Positions 58,844 through 64,000 of a DNA stretch of 64,000 nucleotides are shown here, in pieces. The notes beneath the pieces were generated by a model that did not search any database, was not told where the DNA came from, and worked only from the letters and a program-made list of their open reading frames with translations. Made by a program: the position numbers and the translations under genes. This stretch comes from Mesorhizobium sp. LSHC420B00 (lineage in GTDB: Bacteria; Pseudomonadota; Alphaproteobacteria; Rhizobiales; Rhizobiaceae), in the NCBI RefSeq assembly GCF_000503055.1, contig NZ_AYVY01000002.1:153076-217075 (forward strand), written 5' to 3'. Positions within the stretch are counted from its first letter, which is position 1. Each line of letters starts with the position of its first letter.

Positions 58844-60985
58844 ATGACCATACTTTCAGCTGTCATCGCCTGCGGTCTGCTTTCAGTCCTTTACGCCATC
58901 TGGGCGACACGTTCGGTCCTCGCGGCCGATCAGGGCAATGCACGCATGCAGGAAATTTCCGCGGCCATCCGCGAAGGCGCGCAAGCCTATCTGGCGCGCC
59001 AGTACACCACAATCGCCATCGTCGGCGTCGTGGTCCTGCTGCTCGCCTGGTGGCTGCTTTCGATCACCGCCGCCATCGGCTTCCTGATCGGCGCCGTTCT
59101 ATCGGGCGCCGCTGGCTTCATCGGCATGCACGTCTCGGTGCGCGCCAATGTGCGCACCGCGCAGGCGGCTTCCAACAGCCTCGCTGCCGGCCTCGAGATC
59201 GCCTTCAAGTCTGGGGCTATCACTGGCATGCTGGTTGCTGGCCTGGCCCTGCTTGGCGTCTCGATCTATTACCTGATCCTGACCCAGTTCATGGGCCTTC
59301 AGCCCGATGACCGTGTCGTCATCGACTCGTTGGTTTCGCTTGGCTTCGGCGCCTCGCTGATTTCGATCTTCGCTCGTCTCGGCGGCGGCATCTTCACCAA
59401 GGGCGCCGACGTCGGCGGCGATCTCGTCGGCAAGGTTGAAGCCGGCATTCCCGAAGACGATCCACGCAATCCGGCCACCATCGCCGACAATGTCGGCGAC
59501 AATGTCGGCGATTGCGCCGGCATGGCCGCCGATCTGTTCGAGACCTATGCGGTGACCGTGGTCGCCACCATGGTCCTTGCCGCCATCTTTTTCGGTGGCA
59601 CCGCCGTTCTCGGCGCGACCATGCTCTATCCGCTGGCCATCTGCGGCGCCTGCATTCTCACCTCGATCGCCGGCACCTTCTTCGTCAAGCTCGGTTCCAG
59701 CGGCTCAATCATGGGCGCTCTCTACAAGGGCCTGATCGTCACCGGCCTGCTGTCAATTGTCGGCCTTGCCGTCGCCACTTCGGCATGCATCGGCTGGGGT
59801 GAGATCGGCACCGTCGCCGGCATGGCCATCACCGGCACGAACCTGTTCATCTGCGGCCTGGTCGGCCTTGTGGTGACAGGCCTCATCGTGGTGATCACCG
59901 AATATTATACCGGCACCAACAAGCGTCCGGTGAACTCCATCGCCCAGGCCTCGGTCACCGGTCACGGCACCAACGTCATCCAGGGCCTGGCGGTCTCGCT
60001 CGAAGCGACGGCGTTGCCGGCGATCGTCATCGTCGGCGGCATCATCTCGACATACCAGCTCGCCGGCCTCTACGGCACGGCGATCGCGGTGACGACGATG
60101 CTTGGCCTCGCCGGCATGATCGTCGCGCTCGATGCCTTCGGCCCAGTCACCGACAATGCCGGCGGCATTGCCGAAATGGCCGGCCTGCCCAAGGAAGTGC
60201 GCCAGTCCACCGACGCGCTCGACGCTGTCGGCAACACCACCAAAGCGGTAACCAAGGGCTACGCCATCGGGTCGGCCGGCCTCGGCGCGCTGGTGCTGTT
60301 TGCGGCCTACTCTAACGACCTGAAGTTCTTTGCCGCCAATAGCGACAAATACCCCTACTTCCAGGGCATGGGCGACGTCTCCTTCGACCTCTCCAATCCT
60401 TATGTCGTCGCCGGCCTGATCTTCGGCGGCCTGATCCCGTATCTGTTCGGCGGCATCGCCATGACCGCCGTCGGCCGCGCCGCCGGTGCTATCGTCGAGG
60501 AGGTGCGCAAGCAGTTCCGCGAGGATCCGGGCATCATGGCCGGCACCTCGAAGCCGAACTATGCGCGCGCCGTCGACCTTCTGACCAAGGCAGCGATCCG
60601 GGAGATGATCGTTCCATCACTGCTGCCGGTGCTGGCGCCGCTGGTGGTCTATTTCGGTGTCCTCCTGATCTCCGGTTCGAAGGCATCCGCCTTTGCCGCG
60701 CTCGGCGCCTCGCTGCTCGGCGTCATCGTCAACGGCCTTTTCGTTGCCATCTCGATGACCTCCGGCGGCGGTGCCTGGGACAACGCCAAGAAGTCGTTCG
60801 AAGATGGTTTCGTCGACAAGGACGGCCTCAAGCACCTCAAGGGCTCCGAAGCACACAAGGCCTCTGTGACCGGCGACACGGTCGGCGATCCCTATAAGGA
60901 TACTGCTGGGCCGGCGGTCAACCCGGCGATCAAGATCACGAACATCGTCGCGCTGCTGCTATTGGCCGTGCTCGCGCACGGCTAA
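58844..60985 (+). CDS. hppA: Membrane proton-pumping pyrophosphatase
   Basis: 713 residues from ATG 58844 (GAGGA upstream), about 16 helices. Splits pyrophosphate and pumps protons. The acidic substrate loop [47 protein letters not shown] and the second [16 protein letters not shown] are intact. GNTTKA, with Lys rather than Ala, marks the K+-independent class. Followed by a strong terminator. Confidence 0.96.
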   Translation: MTILSAVIACGLLSVLYAIWATRSVLAADQGNARMQEISAAIREGAQAYLARQYTTIAIVGVVVLLLAWWLLSITAAIGFLIGAVLSGAAGFIGMHVSVRANVRTAQAASNSLAAGLEIAFKSGAITGMLVAGLALLGVSIYYLILTQFMGLQPDDRVVIDSLVSLGFGASLISIFARLGGGIFTKGADVGGDLVGKVEAGIPEDDPRNPATIADNVGDNVGDCAGMAADLFETYAVTVVATMVLAAIFFGGTAVLGATMLYPLAICGACILTSIAGTFFVKLGSSGSIMGALYKGLIVTGLLSIVGLAVATSACIGWGEIGTVAGMAITGTNLFICGLVGLVVTGLIVVITEYYTGTNKRPVNSIAQASVTGHGTNVIQGLAVSLEATALPAIVIVGGIISTYQLAGLYGTAIAVTTMLGLAGMIVALDAFGPVTDNAGGIAEMAGLPKEVRQSTDALDAVGNTTKAVTKGYAIGSAGLGALVLFAAYSNDLKFFAANSDKYPYFQGMGDVSFDLSNPYVVAGLIFGGLIPYLFGGIAMTAVGRAAGAIVEEVRKQFREDPGIMAGTSKPNYARAVDLLTKAAIREMIVPSLLPVLAPLVVYFGVLLISGSKASAFAALGASLLGVIVNGLFVAISMTSGGGAWDNAKKSFEDGFVDKDGLKHLKGSEAHKASVTGDTVGDPYKDTAGPAVNPAIKITNIVALLLLAVLAHG

Positions 60986-61009
60986 GCTCGGTCGCCACGG
61001 CTCAAGACA

Positions 61010-61039
61010 AAAACCCGCGGGATCGCTCCCGCGGGTTTT
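61010..61039. terminator. Bidirectional terminator
   Basis: AAAACCCGCGGGA and TCCCGCGGGTTTT pair perfectly around TCGC, serving hppA and the convergent bamE. Confidence 0.92.
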
Positions 61040-61106
61040 CATTGCCTGAGATGTGCCGCCGCTTACAGGGAAGCGAAAAGAAAAGAAGCCGACACCGTCG
61101 AGTGGA

Positions 61107-61640
61107 TCAGGTGCCGCCGAGCGTACTGCCGCCGCTGGCGCCCGGAACACCAGGCGTCAGCTTGCTGGCGCCACTGATGATCTGGCTGAGGAAGTTCTGG
61201 TCCTTGCCGCCGGTCGGCGTGGTGCGCGAGATGAAGTCAAACACCTTGCCGTCCTTCAGGCCGTAATTGGCGATCTGGGTGACGCGCCCGTCATCGCCAA
61301 AATAGACCGCCAGCACATGCTGGTCGACTAGCCGCGGCTTGTCGAAGGCGACATATCGCTTGCGCGTCTGCGAAATGTAATAAAAGGCCTCGTTGTCGAA
61401 GGTCGCCTTCGTCGAGGGAGTGCCGAGCGCCAGCAGCACCTGTTCGCGGCTCGAGCCGACCGGCACCAGGTCGATCGCCTGCTGGTCGATGACGTAGCCC
61501 TGCGTCAGCGTCTCGCTCGGATTGAGATCGCCGATCATCTTGGACGAATTGCAGGCGGAAAGCGCCGCAGCGATCACCAGCAGCGAAACCGCACCGGCGG
61601 GCCTAGGCAGGAAAGTCGACTTGAATTTCAGCGCGCGCAA
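61107..61640 (-). CDS. bamE: Outer-membrane assembly lipoprotein BamE (OmlA)
   Basis: 177 residues from TTG 61640 with GGAG seven bases upstream; no ATG fits the leader. Lipobox LSAC, then the BamE/SmpA body VPVGSSREQVLLALGTPSTKATFDNEAFYYISQTRKRYVAF. Part of the complex that inserts outer-membrane beta-barrels. Divergent from the CBP3-like gene, as in many alphaproteobacteria. Confidence 0.9.
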   Translation of the reverse strand: MRALKFKSTFLPRPAGAVSLLVIAAALSACNSSKMIGDLNPSETLTQGYVIDQQAIDLVPVGSSREQVLLALGTPSTKATFDNEAFYYISQTRKRYVAFDKPRLVDQHVLAVYFGDDGRVTQIANYGLKDGKVFDFISRTTPTGGKDQNFLSQIISGASKLTPGVPGASGGSTLGGT

Positions 61641-61754
61641 CTACAACTCCATAAGCTGGCCGCAACTTGCGCTGGGCCGCAAAACCGGTAAACCAGCTTG
61701 CTTGCCGATGCAACAAGGCCACTTCAACAAACGGTCCCGGGAGACCACCCTCAA

Positions 61755-62312
61755 ATGTTCCAGCGCCTCTTTGGCCGCGAACGTCACGCCAACCGCGCCA
61801 TCACCGAGGCGCTTTACGCACAAATCGTGGCGGCGGCGCGGCAACCGGTGTTTTATTCCGCCTGGAACGTGCCGGACACGCCGCTCGGCCGCTTCGAGAT
61901 GCTGTCGTTGCACATGTTCCTGTTCCAGCACCGGTTGCGCGGCGAGGGCGGTGCTGCGGCAGAGGTTGCGCAGGTGCTGATCGACGAGTTCTTCATGGAT
62001 GTCGAACATTCGTTGCGGGAATTGGGCATTGGCGACGTCGGCGTGCCGAAGCGAATGCGGAAACTGGCGAAGATGTTCTATGGCCGTACCGCCGCCTATG
62101 ACGATGCGCTGAAACGAAATGACCATGATGCGCTTGCCGCCGCCCTTTCCCGCAATGTCAGGCCGGATGCCGGCGCCTGGCCGCAAGCGTCGCAACTGGC
62201 ACTCTATGCCGCCGATGCATCAAGGCAACTCACGCAACAGCCGACCGAATCGATCGTTTCCGGCACGGTGGCATTTCCAGTGGCCAACTCTGAGCGAAGG
62301 CAGGCCGAATGA
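61755..62312 (+). CDS. Ubiquinol-cytochrome c chaperone (CBP3/UQCC-like)
   Basis: 185 residues from ATG 61755. The FYSAWNVPDTPLGRFEMLSLHMFLFQHRLRGEG and DVGVPKRMRKLAKMFYGRTAAYDDAL runs match the Ubiq_cyt_C_chap domain, needed for cytochrome bc1 assembly. Cytoplasmic side of the membrane. Confidence 0.9.
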   Translation: MFQRLFGRERHANRAITEALYAQIVAAARQPVFYSAWNVPDTPLGRFEMLSLHMFLFQHRLRGEGGAAAEVAQVLIDEFFMDVEHSLRELGIGDVGVPKRMRKLAKMFYGRTAAYDDALKRNDHDALAAALSRNVRPDAGAWPQASQLALYAADASRQLTQQPTESIVSGTVAFPVANSERRQAE

Positions 62313-62334
62313 AGGCGGCGAAGTGGAGGCGAAG

Positions 62335-62883
62335 ATGAAACATCCTGATACCCACAGCCCAGTGTCATTCCTGGCAAATGTCGCCCGGATGCCGCAAAAA
62401 GGGCTGCCGGTGGTGATCGATGCCGACGCCGGGCAGCGCGCCATACTGGCCGTCGAGCATGAGCTGCTTTCGGTCGAGAACTATCGCGCCGAACTTCTGA
62501 TCGAGCCGTGGAAGCGCAATGGGGTGAAAGTCAGCGGCCATGTCGAGGCCGATATAACGCAGGCCTGCATCGTCACTCTCGACCCGGTCGAGGCGCATAT
62601 CGACGAGCCGGTCGAGGCGCTGTTCCTGCCGGAACAATCCAAGCTCGGGCGGCAAGGTTTCGACGGTGGCGGTGAGATCCTGCTCGACGCCGAAGGGCCG
62701 GACAGCCCGGAAACCTTTTCCGGCGACGCGATCGACGTCGGGGCGCTTGCCGAACAGTTCTTTGGCTTGGCGATCGATCCCTATCCGCGCAAGCCGGGTG
62801 TGTCGCTGGAGGCCGCCGGCGATGCCGAGCCTGTGGAGAATGAATTCCAGCAAAAGCTCAGATCACTGCTGGGAAAATCCTGA
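62335..62883 (+). CDS. DUF177 (YceD-like) protein
   Basis: 182 residues from ATG 62335 after GGAGG. Core VSGHVEADITQACIVTLDPVEAHIDEPVEALFLP and DLGALAEQFFGLAIDPYPRKPGV-type end. Linked with plsX here; in plants and bacteria DUF177 proteins affect 23S rRNA maturation (general knowledge). Confidence 0.88.
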   Translation: MKHPDTHSPVSFLANVARMPQKGLPVVIDADAGQRAILAVEHELLSVENYRAELLIEPWKRNGVKVSGHVEADITQACIVTLDPVEAHIDEPVEALFLPEQSKLGRQGFDGGGEILLDAEGPDSPETFSGDAIDVGALAEQFFGLAIDPYPRKPGVSLEAAGDAEPVENEFQQKLRSLLGKS

Positions 62884-63006
62884 TGGCTGACCCAATTTGA
62901 GAAAAGTTGGTTGTGCGGCAGCCCAAAACCGTTATTTTCGCCGAACCTTCGCGAGCCCCGTACCTTGGCAAGCCCGCTGGCCAAGCAACCGTGAGATGAA
63001 CACCGC

Positions 63007-64000
63007 GTGATCAGGATTTCCATCGATGCCATGGGCGGCGATCACGGGCCAAGCGTGGTCATCCCGGCGCTCATGACTGTCGCCACCCGCCGTCCGGACA
63101 TACGCTTCGTCATCTATGGGCGCGAAGAAGCGGTAAGGCCTGAACTCGCCAAATTCCCCAAGCTAGCGGAGGTGAGCGAGTTCATCCACTGCGAGATCGC
63201 AGTCCGGATGGACGACAAGCCGAGCCAGGCACTGCGCCATGGCCGCTGGAAGTCATCGATGTGGAAAGCCGTCGAAGCGGTCAAGGCAGGCACTGCGGAC
63301 GCCTGCATCTCGGCTGGCAATACCGGCGCACTGATGGCGATGTCCAGATTCTGCCTTCGCACCATGGCGACCATCGACCGCCCGGCGATTGCGGCGCTCT
63401 GGCCGACATTGCGCGGCGAAAGCGTGGTGCTGGACGTCGGCGCAACCATCGGTGCGGATGCGCATCAACTGGTTGATTTTGCCATTCTGGGTACCGGCAT
63501 GGCGCGCTCGGTTTTCGGCATCGAACGGCCGAGCGTCGGCCTGCTCAATGTCGGCGTCGAGGAGATCAAGGGTCAGGAGGAGGTCAAGGAAGCAGGCCGT
63601 ATGCTGCGCGAGGCCAACATGGCCTCGATGAACTACCATGGCTTTGTCGAGGGTGACGACATCGGCAAGGGCAGTGTCGACGTCGTCGTTACCGAAGGAT
63701 TTGCCGGCAATATCGCGCTCAAGACGGCGGAAGGCACGGTCAGGCAGATCGCCGGCTACCTGCGCGCCGCGATGAACCGGACACTGATGGCCAGGATCGG
63801 CTATATCTTCGCCAAGACCGCCTTCGATCGCCTGCGCGAGAAGATGGATGTCGGCCGCTCCAATGGCGGCGTCTTCCTGGGATTGAACGGCATCGTGGTG
63901 AAAAGCCATGGCGGGGCTGATTCGGATGGCTTCGCTGCGGCGATCGAGCTCGGCTACGACATGGTGCGCAACAATCTGCTTGACCGCATCGAGGCCGATC
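63007..64000 (+). CDS. plsX: Phosphate acyltransferase PlsX, 3' partial
   Basis: 331 codons visible, frame open at the window end. GTG 63007 gives the standard (M)[21 protein letters not shown] start. Makes acyl-phosphate from acyl-ACP for membrane lipid synthesis. [17 protein letters not shown] and [17 protein letters not shown] are typical. Peripheral inner-membrane enzyme. fabH and ihfA would be expected next. Confidence 0.95.
   Translation, partial: MIRISIDAMGGDHGPSVVIPALMTVATRRPDIRFVIYGREEAVRPELAKFPKLAEVSEFIHCEIAVRMDDKPSQALRHGRWKSSMWKAVEAVKAGTADACISAGNTGALMAMSRFCLRTMATIDRPAIAALWPTLRGESVVLDVGATIGADAHQLVDFAILGTGMARSVFGIERPSVGLLNVGVEEIKGQEEVKEAGRMLREANMASMNYHGFVEGDDIGKGSVDVVVTEGFAGNIALKTAEGTVRQIAGYLRAAMNRTLMARIGYIFAKTAFDRLREKMDVGRSNGGVFLGLNGIVVKSHGGADSDGFAAAIELGYDMVRNNLLDRIEAD

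Overview
The window looks like a chromosomal segment of a Mesorhizobium-type alphaproteobacterium (order Rhizobiales). The evidence is high-GC coding with rhizobial codon habits, a LdtR/LdtP pair, K+-independent HppA, and canonical alphaproteobacterial gene strings (glyA-nrdR-ribD-ribE-ribH-nusB; bamE / CBP3-type chaperone / DUF177 / plsX). The genus is inferred from gene style only; no search was run.

Bases 1 to about 4,670 differ from the rest. They are visibly richer in A+T and hold mostly orphan genes: a Cys-rich zinc-ribbon-like protein cut by the window edge, a secreted trypsin-fold protein whose catalytic His appears replaced by Leu, a small secreted disulfide-rich protein, and a tight two-gene unit of a DUF4747-type protein and a four-helix membrane protein. 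This stretch ends at the 3' end of a tRNA-Gln(CTG) gene (4734-4807, minus), as expected for an island inserted at a tRNA. No integrase is in view.

From 4.9 to 30.5 kb the content is mainly core: UPF0104 membrane protein, ppx/gppA-rlmE, guaB, rnd, aspS, parC, bpt and sthA, mixed with transporters (three MFS-type or EamA exporters, a ThuEFG-like sugar ABC system without its ATPase, a PerM-type permease). A compact candidate small RNA with its own promoter and terminator lies after parC.

From 30.5 to 42.8 kb is a more accessory-like stretch: esterase, OpgC, a LacI regulator facing two tandem 47-codon paralogous microprotein genes under four matching operators, DUF423, an MFS exporter facing a GntR regulator across a 19-bp palindrome, DUF982, aldo/keto reductase, PPK2 behind a PHO-box-like site, a DHFR-like reductase behind a three-site operator cluster, hemB and a DUF2066 protein. 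Two palindromic repeat elements (8295-8454 and 40573-40752) share a conserved core and appear to be one family.

From 42.9 kb to the end: 3-hydroxyisobutyryl-CoA hydrolase-like protein, LdtR and LdtP (cell-wall L,D-transpeptidase and its MarR regulator, with a candidate operator), glyA, nrdR, riboflavin genes, nusB, an OsmF/YehZYXW-type osmoprotectant ABC operon, hppA, bamE, a cytochrome bc1 assembly chaperone, DUF177 and the start of plsX, which runs off the window.

The strongest candidates for undescribed biology are the LacI-controlled tandem microproteins (33.7-34.2 kb) and the DUF4747/four-TM pair beside the tRNA (3.2-4.7 kb).
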